Origin: Gordonibacter pamelaeae
Lineage (GTDB): Bacteria; Actinomycetota; Coriobacteriia; Coriobacteriales; Eggerthellaceae
NCBI RefSeq assembly: GCF_042665095.1
Contig: NZ_JBHTBV010000001.1
DNA length: 64,000 bases
Strand: one strand, 5' to 3'
Part shown: positions 24,447-32,623 of the stretch, in pieces
Layout: each line of letters begins with the position of its first letter
Position numbering within the stretch: the stretch's first letter is position 1
Program-made: the position numbers and the translations under genes
Notes under the pieces: model-generated
What the model saw: the letters and a program-made list of their open reading frames with translations, nothing else
Databases searched by the model: none
Told to the model about the DNA's origin: nothing

Positions 24447-25817
24447 TCAGCCCCGGCCCACCCAGATGGTGGCCGCCGTCATGCCCTGCTTGTCCTTCGA
24501 GATCGTGGGCTGCGGCCCCAGGCGGCTGAACACGCCCATGAACTCGCCGTCGTACAGGTACAGGCCGTTCAGGTTGTTGTACGGCCGGGGGTCGAAGGGC
24601 ACCTCGTCGTCCGGCAGCGCGTCGATACCCGTGTCGGGCGGCAGCGTCTCGGTCTTGAAGGGGCGGATGTAGCGCTGCACGATGAACGGGTGGCCGGCGC
24701 GGCCGTTCGCGAAGCGGTCGATGAGCCGCTCCCATTCCTCCTGCGTCACGGACTCGCCGGCGTACACGTCGTCTGCGCCGTAGTGGTCGGTCGGCTTGAT
24801 GATCCACTCGCAGCGGTTCTCGCGGATCTGCGGCAGGTTCACGTGGTCGTCGTCCAGGAAGGCCGTGAGCGGCACGGTCTCCTCCACGAACGAGATCTCG
24901 TCGGCGTCCAGAAACGCGGTCGTGCGCTCGTCGAACAGCACGCTGAACAGCTGCTTGTCGTGCACGATGTGCCCGGCGAAGCTGCCGATGAGCGCCACCT
25001 TGGCCGCCCGCACGGCGTCGATGAGCTGCTGCGACTCGTCCCAGTGGTCGATGACGTCGTTCGTCACGCACCGCCGCCAGATGGCGTCGACCTGCCGGCC
25101 CTCCCCGTCGCGCAGCACCTCGCCGTCGAAGCGCAGGTCGCGCACGTCGGCCACCACGCACTCCACGCCGCGCTGGCGGAACAGGCCCGCGTAGATGTGG
25201 AACTCGTCCACCACGCCGTTCTCCAGATAGTCGCAGATGGCGATGCGCGGGTTCTCCACCCGGCGCTCGTACGTGGCGTAGATGTCCAGGAACTTGTCGA
25301 CCCAGCTCTCGAACAGCTCGCAGCCCTCCACATGGTGGCGGTTCGCGAATTCCTCGAACGTCTTCGACTGCGCCACGGACGTGGTGATCTCGCGGTTCTC
25401 GTTCATGCCCGACGAGCCGTCGGCGTTGAACTCGCAGAACTTGATGCGCCCGTCGTCCTCGTCGAGGAACGTGTCCACGCGCGCGAACGGAAGCACCGCG
25501 TCGTAGCCGCGCGGCAGCAAGATGAGCTCCTCGAGGCGCGGGTCGAAGTCGAAGGCGCGGCGGTAGGCGGGGTCGGCCAGGTAATGCTCGATGACCTTCA
25601 CGAGGATGCGGTGGGCGGTCTCGGCCGTCTCCTTCATGATGCGGTACGTCTGTGCGTCGAACAGGCGGGGCACGAAGCTGGCGGCCACCACCTGGTGGTG
25701 CACGATGGCCGTGGAGCCCTGCAGGTACTCGTAGGCGGCACGGCGGCCGGGCACGTCGCCCTGCAGCGATTCCATGATGGCGAAGTACTCGCGGGTGTAG
25801 TCGGCGTTGTACGACAT
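24447..25817 (-). CDS. Glutathionylspermidine-synthase-like ATP-grasp protein
   Basis: This 456-residue protein resembles the ATP-grasp ligase half of glutathionylspermidine synthase-type enzymes: FCEFNADGSSGMNENRE is the substrate/Mg region, EWIIKPTDHYGADDVYAG the nucleotide-binding loop, and PFIVQRYIRPFKTET the terminal strand. Enzymes of this group join an amine to a carboxylate using ATP. Glutathione and spermidine are not expected in this kind of anaerobe, so the substrate is probably different. Monocistronic; the start ATG at 25817 has AAAAGAG upstream. Confidence 0.75.
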   Translation of the reverse strand: MSYNADYTREYFAIMESLQGDVPGRRAAYEYLQGSTAIVHHQVVAASFVPRLFDAQTYRIMKETAETAHRILVKVIEHYLADPAYRRAFDFDPRLEELILLPRGYDAVLPFARVDTFLDEDDGRIKFCEFNADGSSGMNENREITTSVAQSKTFEEFANRHHVEGCELFESWVDKFLDIYATYERRVENPRIAICDYLENGVVDEFHIYAGLFRQRGVECVVADVRDLRFDGEVLRDGEGRQVDAIWRRCVTNDVIDHWDESQQLIDAVRAAKVALIGSFAGHIVHDKQLFSVLFDERTTAFLDADEISFVEETVPLTAFLDDDHVNLPQIRENRCEWIIKPTDHYGADDVYAGESVTQEEWERLIDRFANGRAGHPFIVQRYIRPFKTETLPPDTGIDALPDDEVPFDPRPYNNLNGLYLYDGEFMGVFSRLGPQPTISKDKQGMTAATIWVGRG

Positions 25818-25980
25818 AGGCGCTCTTTTCCGTCGGTCGGAGGCAGTGGATCGCCTGCCATCTTACCACGAGCGCTGCCTGCCCGCGATGCTGTGCGCGC
25901 GGGCGTAGAATAGTCGTGATTTGCCGGATGACTCGGCCCGCCCGGCCCGAGGTGTGCTAACCTTGGATGGAGATAAACCA

Positions 25981-26006
25981 GGCGCCTCGCGGGGAAGCGG
26001 GGCGCC
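25981..26006 (+). promoter_or_regulatory. Stem-loop in the metK leader
   Basis: GGCGCCTCGC-GGGGAA-GCGGGGCGCC forms a 10-bp stem (one T-G pair) ending 28 nt before the metK start, just before the RBS region. I do not recognise any known SAM-riboswitch class, but the position would suit translational control. Confidence 0.35.
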
Positions 26007-26033
26007 GTGTACGTATGAGGAGAATGGGGAACC

Positions 26034-27299
26034 ATGTCCGACACGCATGCATCGTATCTGTTCACGTCCGAGTCCGTCACCGAGGGGCATCCCGACAAGG
26101 TGTGCGACCAGATATCGGACGCCGTCCTGGACGCCATCCTGGCCAAGGAAACCGAGCTTGCGGCCCAGGGCTACGTGGCGCCCAACGGCTGCCCGGCCGA
26201 CCCGGCGCAAGTGCGATGCGCCTGCGAGACCATGGCCACCACGGGCATGGTCATGGTCACGGGCGAGATCCGCACGCAGGCCTACGTGGACGTGCCCGGC
26301 ATCGTGCGCGAGGTGCTCTCCGACATCGGCTACAACCGCGCCAAGTTCGGCTTCGACTGCGACACGTGCGGCGTGCTCAACGCCATTCACGAGCAGAGCC
26401 CGGACATCGCGCAGGGCGTCGACGAGAGCTGGGAGGCCCAGCACGGCCTGGCCGGTGACGACCCCTACGAGCGCATCGGCGCGGGCGACCAGGGCATGAT
26501 GTTCGGCTACGCCTGCGACGAGACGCCCACGCTCATGCCGATGCCCATCTACCTGGCGCACCGCCTGGCCGAGCGCCTGTCGGCCGTGCGCAAGGACGCC
26601 ACGCTGCCGTACCTGCGCCCCGACGGCAAGACTCAGGTGTCCGTGCGCTACGTGGACGGCCGCCCGACGTGCGTGGAGAAGGTGGTCGTGTCCACGCAGC
26701 ACGCCGAGAGCGTCGCCCACGACGAGCTGCGCGCCGCCATCGTGGAGCACGTGGTGCGCCCCGTGCTGGAGGCCGAGGGCGTGGAGCTAGCCGAGGACGC
26801 CGAGATCCACGTGAACCCCACCGGCCGCTTCGTCATCGGCGGGCCCATGGGCGACGCGGGCCTCACCGGCCGCAAGATCATCGTGGACTCCTACGGCGGC
26901 ATGGGCCGCCACGGCGGCGGCGCGTTTTCCGGCAAGGACTGCACGAAGGTGGACCGCTCGGGCGCCTACGCGGCGCGCTGGGTGGCGAAGAACGTGGTGG
27001 CGGCCGGCCTCGCCGCGCGCTGCGAGATCCAGCTCGCCTACGCCATCGGCATGGCGCGGCCGGTGTCGGTGATGATCGACACGTTCGGCACGAACGAGGT
27101 GGACGAGGCCGCCATCGAGCGCGCGGTGGGCGAGGTGTTCGACCTGCGCCCGGGCGCCATCATCGACGAGCTGGACCTGCGCCGCCCCATCTACCGCAAG
27201 ACGGCCGCCTACGGCCACTTCGGCCGCGAGCTGCCCGAGTTCACCTGGGAGCGCACCGACCGCGCCGACGCGCTGCGGAAGGCCTGCGGGCTGGACTAG
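26034..27299 (+). CDS. metK: S-adenosylmethionine synthase
   Basis: This 421-residue enzyme makes SAM from methionine and ATP. Signatures: TSESVTEGHPDKVCDQISDA at the N-terminus, GAGDQGMMFGYA in the centre, GGAFSGKDCTKVDRSGAY with the ATP-binding Lys, and IGMARPVSV. It is slightly longer than the usual 385-400 residues, partly from the segment VAPNGCPADPAQ. RBS GAGGAG precedes the ATG. A clean intrinsic terminator follows. Confidence 0.97.
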   Translation: MSDTHASYLFTSESVTEGHPDKVCDQISDAVLDAILAKETELAAQGYVAPNGCPADPAQVRCACETMATTGMVMVTGEIRTQAYVDVPGIVREVLSDIGYNRAKFGFDCDTCGVLNAIHEQSPDIAQGVDESWEAQHGLAGDDPYERIGAGDQGMMFGYACDETPTLMPMPIYLAHRLAERLSAVRKDATLPYLRPDGKTQVSVRYVDGRPTCVEKVVVSTQHAESVAHDELRAAIVEHVVRPVLEAEGVELAEDAEIHVNPTGRFVIGGPMGDAGLTGRKIIVDSYGGMGRHGGGAFSGKDCTKVDRSGAYAARWVAKNVVAAGLAARCEIQLAYAIGMARPVSVMIDTFGTNEVDEAAIERAVGEVFDLRPGAIIDELDLRRPIYRKTAAYGHFGRELPEFTWERTDRADALRKACGLD

Positions 27300-27333
27300 G
27301 GTGCAGCTCGAACGTCCCCATTTTCGGCAAACG

Positions 27334-27363
27334 CCCGTCGCTCGTGCTTGCGGCGGGTTTTTT
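27334..27363 (+). terminator. Intrinsic terminator of metK
   Basis: CCCGTCGC pairs with GCGGCGGG (one T-G pair), loop TCGTGCTT, followed by TTTTTT. It lies 35 bp after the metK stop. Confidence 0.85.
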
Positions 27364-27382
27364 CTTACTTTTGTAAATAAGG

Positions 27383-27394
27383 GAACAAGCGTTC
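27383..27394 (+). promoter_or_regulatory. LexA (SOS) box upstream of the dinD-like gene
   Basis: GAAC-AAGC-GTTC, flanked as GGAACAAGCGTTCC, fits the Gram-positive/actinobacterial LexA consensus GAACRNRYGTTC. It lies between a -35-like TTGTAA (27371-27376) and -10-like TATATT (27396-27401; a second candidate TATGAT is at 27407-27412), an ideal place for repression. The leader from here to the ATG at 27612 is about 200 nt, without a recognisable ORF. Confidence 0.75.
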
Positions 27395-27611
27395 CTATAT
27401 TTATGCTATGATCTCTCTACCGAAAAGAGCCAGTGCGGATGCTTCCCTTCGGCCGGCGAACGGCCTTGTGCGGGATGCCCATAGACGGCGGCGGTCTCCG
27501 CGTCGCCCGCACCACGTCCGCAATATCCTCTGAGCAAACGGAGCTGCCCCACAGGCCGCCAACGTGCGGCCGCGGCCGCGTACGCTGCAAGGGCGGAAAA
27601 GGAGGACGTTC

Positions 27612-28469
27612 ATGGAGCTGCACGACATCGAGAGGCGTAAGCTGACGCTGGACGACCTGGCGCACATCGACGCGGAAAGCGGCGTCGAGTTCTGGTATGC
27701 GCGCGACATCATGGAGTTTCTGGGATACCGGCGCTGGGAAAACTTCGCGGTTGCAGTAGAGCGGGCGAAAGTGTCGGGGAATGCTTCGAGAACCGCAGGT
27801 CAAGATCATTTTCGTGAGGCCACGAAAATGATCGAGGCCGGCAAGGGCGCCCAGCGCAAGGTCAAGGACTACAAGCTCACGCGCTATGCCTGCTACCTCA
27901 TCGCCCAGAACGGCGACCCGCGCAAAGAGGAGATCGCCTTCGCGCAGAGCTACTTCGCGCTGCAAACGCGCAAGCAGGAGCTCATCGAGGAGCGGATGCG
28001 AGCACTTGCGCGCATCGCTATCCGCGGACAGCTCACCGAGGCGGAGAAGGAGCTCTCGCGCATCGCTTACGAGCGGGGCGTCGACGGGGCGGGCTTCGCA
28101 CGCATCCGCTCCAAGGGGGATGCGGCGCTGTTCGGCGGCCATACGACGGCCGACATGAAGAAGCGGCTGGGCGTCAAAGGGTCGAGGCCCCTTGCAGACC
28201 ACCTGCCGTCGGTAACCCTCGCGGCGAAGCAGCTGGCCACCGAGATGACGAACCACAACGTCGAGGGCAAGGACCTGCACGGCGAGCGCCCTATCGCCGA
28301 AGAGCACGTGCAGAACAACGTCGGCGTGCGCGACTTACTCGGCCGGCGCGGCATCAGGCCCGAGGAGCTGCCGCCCGAGGAGGACGTGAGAAGGCTCGAG
28401 CGCCGCGTGACCGTCGAGACGCGCAGGCTGGAGCAGGAGGCGCGGGGATTTCCCGCGTCAAAGGGCTAG
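27612..28469 (+). CDS. dinD: DinD-like DNA-damage-inducible protein (BRO-N domain)
   Basis: This 285-residue protein resembles DNA damage-inducible protein D. The N-terminal BRO-N-like region reads FWYARDIMEFLGYRRWENF, followed by a Lys/Glu-rich helical part (KQELIEERMRALARIAIRGQ) and VGVRDLLGRRGIRPEELP near the end. In E. coli DinD inhibits RecA-mediated strand exchange; the role here is inferred. A strong RBS (AAAAGGAGG) precedes the ATG. The LexA box upstream supports SOS control. The upstream 250 bp are lower in GC than the rest of the region. Confidence 0.85.
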   Translation: MELHDIERRKLTLDDLAHIDAESGVEFWYARDIMEFLGYRRWENFAVAVERAKVSGNASRTAGQDHFREATKMIEAGKGAQRKVKDYKLTRYACYLIAQNGDPRKEEIAFAQSYFALQTRKQELIEERMRALARIAIRGQLTEAEKELSRIAYERGVDGAGFARIRSKGDAALFGGHTTADMKKRLGVKGSRPLADHLPSVTLAAKQLATEMTNHNVEGKDLHGERPIAEEHVQNNVGVRDLLGRRGIRPEELPPEEDVRRLERRVTVETRRLEQEARGFPASKG

Positions 28470-28498
28470 GTCGGTACGGTCCGGTTGCAGACGTGGGA

Positions 28499-28504
28499 TA
28501 TACT
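28499..28504 (+). promoter_or_regulatory. -10 element immediately upstream of priA
   Basis: TATACT ends 7 bp before the priA ATG, which would place the transcription start at or next to the A of the start codon. No Shine-Dalgarno sequence precedes the ATG. This suggests a leaderless mRNA. Confidence 0.4.
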
Positions 28505-28511
28505 GGTTGCC

Positions 28512-31007
28512 ATGAGATTCGCATCGGTCATCCTGGACATACCCACGCAGGCGCTCGACGCGCCCTACACGTACTCCGTTCCCGAGGCGCCGGCCGAGGC
28601 CGGCGGCTACGACGTGGAGGTGGGGTGCGCCGTGCTCGTGCCGTTCGGGCACCGGCAGGCGGTGGGGTTCGTCGTGGGGCTGCAGGAGCTTCCCGACGGC
28701 GAGGCGCCGGCCGGTATCGACGTGGCGAAGGTCAAGCCCGTCGCGCGCGCCGTGAGCCCCGCCTACTTCGACGAGGAGGGGGCGGCCTGCGCGCAGTGGC
28801 TCTCGGAGCGCTACCTGGCGCCGCTGTCGTCGTGCGTGCGCCTGTTCACGCCGCCGGGCGGCGTGCCGCGCATGGTGCGCGCGCAGGAGGGGTACTGGCG
28901 GCTCGAGGAGCCGGCCGTGGGCGAGGTGGACGACCGCTGGGTGGTTCCGGGCGAAGCCTTCGATGGGTTCGAGCCGCGAAAGAACGCCGTCAAGCAGGCA
29001 TCCATCGTGGAGGCGCTGCGCGCGGGCGAGCTGCGCGTGGCGGAGCTGGCAGCGGAGTTCGGCGCGGTGTCGGGCGCGCTGAAGGCGCTCGAAAAGCAGG
29101 GCGTCGTGCGCATAGAGCGCCGCCGGCGCATGCGGGGCTTCCAAGTTCCGACGGCTTGTCAGCCGCCGGAACCAGCCGACGCTGCGGCCGGCCGCGGCAC
29201 CCGATCTCGTGGGGATGCCGGAGGCTCGCGTACCGAAGTACGCTTCGCCTCCGCCATCCCCACGATCTCGGGCACCACGGCCGCCCTCGCTGACTTACTA
29301 CGCCAACCTGCGAGTTCGGTTCAACCTGAGGGATTGTCTTTCGTTCCTTCCCCCAAGCCGCCGCTGACGGCGGGGCAGGCTTCGGCGCTTGCGGCTATCG
29401 ATGCGGCGCGGGAGCGCGGGGCGGGCGAGGTGGTGGTCGTGGACGGCGTCACCGGGTCGGGCAAGACCGAGGTGTACCTGCAGGCCATCGAGGCGGCGCT
29501 CGCCGCGGGGCGCACGGCGTGCGTGCTCGTGCCCGAGATATCGCTCACGCCGCAGACGGTGGGGCGCTTCCGCGGACGCTTCGGCGACACGGTGGCCGTC
29601 ATGCACTCGCGCATGGGCGCGGGCGAGCGCTACGACCAGTGGGACTTCATCCGCTCGGGCGCGGCCCGGGTGGTGGTAGGCGCCCGCAGCGCGCTGTTCA
29701 CCCCGCTGGCGAACGTGGGACTCATCGTCATCGACGAGGAGCACGAGGGCTCCTACAAGCAGGACAGCGCGCCGCGCTATCATGCGCGCGACGTGGCCGT
29801 GTGGATGGCGCGGCGCGCCGGCGCGGCCGTGGTGCTGGGAAGCGCCACGCCCTCCATCGAGGCCCTGCACGCGTGTGCGAAGGACCCGCGCTGGCACCAC
29901 GTGGAGCTGCCCGAGCGCGCCAACGGCCGCCCGCTGCCCGCCGTGCAGGTGGTGGACATGGCCCGCGAGTTCGGCGGCGGGTCGCGCTCCATGTTCTCGC
30001 GCGCGCTCTCGCGCGCGCTCGCCGAGGAGCTCGCGGCCGGCCGCAAGGCGGTGCTCCTGCTGAACCAGCGCGGCTTCGCGAAGTTCCTGCTGTGCCGCGA
30101 ATGCGGCTTCGTGCCGGAGTGCCCGTCGTGCTCCACGTCGCTCACGTTCCACGAGAGGGGCAACTTCCTCATCTGCCACCACTGCGGCTACCGCGTCACG
30201 GCCCCTCCCACCTGCCCCGAATGCGGCAGCCCTTACCTGCGGAAGTTCGGCGCAGGCACGCAGCGCGTGGAGGCCGACCTGCGGGTGCTCTTGGACGCGA
30301 CGCCCGGCGTGGGGCCCGACGTGCCCATCGTGCGCATGGACGCGGACACCACGGGCGGCAAGGGCGCGCACCAGCGATTGCTGGAGGAGTTCGCCGCCGC
30401 CGACGCCGCGGTGCTGCTGGGCACGCAGATGATTGCGAAGGGGCTCGACTTCGAGGACGTCACGCTCGTGGGCGTCATCAACGCCGACACCATGCTGCGG
30501 CTGCCCGACTACCGCGCCGCCGAGCGCACCTTTGCGCTCGTGGAGCAGGTGGCCGGCCGCGCCGGGCGCGCCGAGCTGCCGGGCCGCGTGCTCGTGCAGA
30601 CCTACGAGGCCGACGCCGCGCCCATCCGCGCCGCCGCGGCCTACGATCGCGCGCTGTTCTTGCGCGACGAGCTGCCGAAGCGCCGGATGCTGCGCTACCC
30701 GCCCTACGTGCGGATGGCGAACGTGCTGGTGTGGGGCAAGGACGAGGAGGCGGTGCGCACCTCGGCCGCCGCGCTCTACGAGGGGCTGGCCGCCCAGGTG
30801 CGCGACTTCGGCGGCGAGGGCTGGGACGTGCTGCCCGCCACGCCGTGCGTGCTGGCCAAGCTGCGCGGCACGTACCGCTGGCACCTGGTGGTGAAGTGCC
30901 CGCTCGACGGCGACCTGTCGGGCGTGCTGCTGCCGTACTTCCGCGCCCGCAAGCCCGAGCGCGAGGTGAACGTGGCCGTGGACGTGGATCCGGACGACCT
31001 CCTGTAG
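28512..31007 (+). CDS. priA: Primosomal helicase PriA
   Basis: This 831-residue replication-restart helicase has an N-terminal 3'-DNA-binding domain (MRFASVILDIPTQALDAPYTY), an SF2 helicase core with Walker A DGVTGSGKTEVYL (about residues 310-322), DEEHEGSYKQD, SATPSIEAL, GTQMIAKGLDF, and the zinc region LCRECGFVPECPSCSTSL ... CHHCGYRVTAPPTCPECG. Residues about 212-267 (VPTACQPPEP through LADLLRQPAS) are foreign to the family: they are encoded by a palindromic repeat element inserted in frame in the linker before the helicase core. The ATG at 28512 is set by family similarity. Confidence 0.93.
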   Translation: MRFASVILDIPTQALDAPYTYSVPEAPAEAGGYDVEVGCAVLVPFGHRQAVGFVVGLQELPDGEAPAGIDVAKVKPVARAVSPAYFDEEGAACAQWLSERYLAPLSSCVRLFTPPGGVPRMVRAQEGYWRLEEPAVGEVDDRWVVPGEAFDGFEPRKNAVKQASIVEALRAGELRVAELAAEFGAVSGALKALEKQGVVRIERRRRMRGFQVPTACQPPEPADAAAGRGTRSRGDAGGSRTEVRFASAIPTISGTTAALADLLRQPASSVQPEGLSFVPSPKPPLTAGQASALAAIDAARERGAGEVVVVDGVTGSGKTEVYLQAIEAALAAGRTACVLVPEISLTPQTVGRFRGRFGDTVAVMHSRMGAGERYDQWDFIRSGAARVVVGARSALFTPLANVGLIVIDEEHEGSYKQDSAPRYHARDVAVWMARRAGAAVVLGSATPSIEALHACAKDPRWHHVELPERANGRPLPAVQVVDMAREFGGGSRSMFSRALSRALAEELAAGRKAVLLLNQRGFAKFLLCRECGFVPECPSCSTSLTFHERGNFLICHHCGYRVTAPPTCPECGSPYLRKFGAGTQRVEADLRVLLDATPGVGPDVPIVRMDADTTGGKGAHQRLLEEFAAADAAVLLGTQMIAKGLDFEDVTLVGVINADTMLRLPDYRAAERTFALVEQVAGRAGRAELPGRVLVQTYEADAAPIRAAAAYDRALFLRDELPKRRMLRYPPYVRMANVLVWGKDEEAVRTSAAALYEGLAAQVRDFGGEGWDVLPATPCVLAKLRGTYRWHLVVKCPLDGDLSGVLLPYFRARKPEREVNVAVDVDPDDLL
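29145..29312 (+). repeat. Dispersed palindromic element, copy A (in frame within priA)
   Basis: This 168-bp element starts with the hairpin GTTCCGACGGCT-TGTC-AGCCGCCGGAAC, then GCCGACGCTGCGG, then a long imperfect stem of about 100 bp whose tip is GCGTAC-CGAA-GTACGC (29228-29243), and ends GCTGACTTACTACGCCAACC-TGCG. The same order and nearly the same length recur at 36890-37058. It adds about 56 residues to PriA, including SRTEVRFASAIPTISGT. Stem positions differ between copies in ways that keep pairing (GGCT/AGCC here, GGCC/GGCC there). Confidence 0.85.
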
Positions 31008-31032
31008 GCCGCCGGCCGCGCCGGGCATGGCG

Positions 31033-32484
31033 TCAGGACACCTCCATGGCGCCCAGGTTCAGCAGCTTGCCCTCGGCTGTGGCGGGCGTTCCGGCGAAGC
31101 CGCCGAGGAAGCGCTCGACGGCGATCCCGGCGGCCTCCCACCAGGAAGGGGCCAACACGTCCTCGGCGGCCACGAGGTCGGCCTCCCATACCACGGCGCC
31201 GTCGCGGCGAAACGCCAGGTGCCCCACGACGTCGCCGCGCGCCACGTTCCCCGTCACGGCGTCCAGCGAGGCCTCCTGCTCGAGGCGCCCGCCCTCCCGC
31301 GGCACCGTGGCCGTGGCGTCCGGCTCGAGCACGGTGGCCGCCACGGTGCGCCGCGTCCAATCGGCATGCGCGACCTCGGCCACCACGGGCCAGGCGGCCT
31401 GCTCGCCGCGGATCTCCGCATGCACGGAGCGCGGGGCGGACACCAGCTGGTAGGTGGCCTCCGCCGGCGCGGCCGGCACGTCGCACTCGGCCGCGGCGCC
31501 GACCGCCCGCGCGGCCGCCTGCAGCTCGTCGCGGTGGGCGAGCACCCAGTCGTAGAGCGCCTTGGAGTCCTCGAAGCGCTGCGGCTTCGAGGACGAGCCC
31601 AGCACCACCGCGTAGTACTCGTGCCCGTCGCCGCGGTTCACGGCGGTGGCGACGCAGGGGCCGGCGGCCAGCGTGTAGCCGGTCTTGGCGGCGCACGTGC
31701 CGGGGTAGCCCTCCAGCATCGTGTCCGTGTTCGCCAGCTCCACGGCCGCCGTGCCACCGCCGCGCGTCACCGCGATGGTCGCGTGCGCGTGCCCGATGCT
31801 CGAGCGCACGAGGCCGTTGCCCATGGCGTGCCGCAGCATGACGGCCACGTCGCGAGCGCAGCTGTACTGCCCTTGGGCATATGCGTCGAAGTCGAGCCCA
31901 TGGGGGTTCGCGAAGCGCGTGCCGTCCATGCCCAGCTCGGCCGCCTTCGCGTTCATGGCCTCCACGAACGCGGCCTCGCGGGCAGCGGCGCCGCCGTCCT
32001 GCCCGCGCCCTCCCAGGATGGCGGCGCCCGCCGCCTGCGCCACGGCGCTCGCGGCGTCGTTGCCGGATGCGGTGAGCACGGCCTTGAGCGCGTCGCCGAA
32101 CGACATCTCGTCGCCGGCTGCGAGCCCTGCGCTCGACTCGCCCACGGCGGCGGCCTCGGGCGTCACGACGATGCGGTCGCCGGCATCCAGGTGCTCGGCC
32201 GCCACGGCGGCCGTCATGATCTTCGTGAGCGAGGCGATCTGCGCCCGCTCGCCGGCCGCCCGGCCGTACCAGAGCGTGCCCTCCTCGTCCATGAGCGCCG
32301 CATGCGATGCGTCGATGCCGGGCAGCCGCTCTTCGGAGATTCCCAGGTCGGCCGCGCTGCAGCCGAGGACCGCATCGCCTCCGTCGGTGCGCGCGAACGC
32401 CGCAAGGGGCAAACAGCAGGAAACGAGCGCGGCCGCGAGGGCGCACGAAGCTGCGCGGAGCATGCGGCGACGGCGGGCGTCCAT
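31033..32484 (-). CDS. D-alanyl-D-alanine carboxypeptidase (S11, PBP5-like)
   Basis: This 483-residue secreted enzyme trims peptidoglycan stem peptides. The signal peptide covers about residues 1-31 (RRRRMLRAASCALAAALVSC... AAFA). Active-site motifs: S85-LTK-88, SGN at 140-142 and KTGYT around 262. A beta-rich C-terminal domain follows. No clear C-terminal amphipathic anchor is visible. GAGGAGG precedes the ATG at 32484. It converges on priA and diverges from the sensor-kinase gene. Confidence 0.92.
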   Translation of the reverse strand: MDARRRRMLRAASCALAAALVSCCLPLAAFARTDGGDAVLGCSAADLGISEERLPGIDASHAALMDEEGTLWYGRAAGERAQIASLTKIMTAAVAAEHLDAGDRIVVTPEAAAVGESSAGLAAGDEMSFGDALKAVLTASGNDAASAVAQAAGAAILGGRGQDGGAAAREAAFVEAMNAKAAELGMDGTRFANPHGLDFDAYAQGQYSCARDVAVMLRHAMGNGLVRSSIGHAHATIAVTRGGGTAAVELANTDTMLEGYPGTCAAKTGYTLAAGPCVATAVNRGDGHEYYAVVLGSSSKPQRFEDSKALYDWVLAHRDELQAAARAVGAAAECDVPAAPAEATYQLVSAPRSVHAEIRGEQAAWPVVAEVAHADWTRRTVAATVLEPDATATVPREGGRLEQEASLDAVTGNVARGDVVGHLAFRRDGAVVWEADLVAAEDVLAPSWWEAAGIAVERFLGGFAGTPATAEGKLLNLGAMEVS

Positions 32485-32533
32485 GGCTGCCTCCTCCTCG
32501 GCCCCGAAGGGCGCTGCTGACGATTTTCACCCA

Positions 32534-32539
32534 TATAAT
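32534..32539 (+). promoter_or_regulatory. -10-like element in the divergent dacF-type/kinase gap
   Basis: TATAAT on the plus strand (with TATTAT on the minus strand one base away) lies in the 139-bp divergent gap. No strong -35 was found for either direction. Confidence 0.35.
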
Positions 32540-32623
32540 AGCACCGGCCCAGGGGCCGTCGCGCCAACCCATGGTATCCTGAGCGCTTGCTTGATGCACG
32601 CGTGGGGGCCGAAGGAGGACGGA

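Noticed and set aside
25981..26006. Known SAM riboswitch class
   Set aside because: The leader is short and has only one GC hairpin; no SAM-I, SAM-II or SAM-IV core was recognised, so I kept it only as a hairpin.
25634..26146. ORFs across the metK 5' region on the minus strand
   Set aside because: They overlap the metK leader and coding start, with no RBS; metK is certain.
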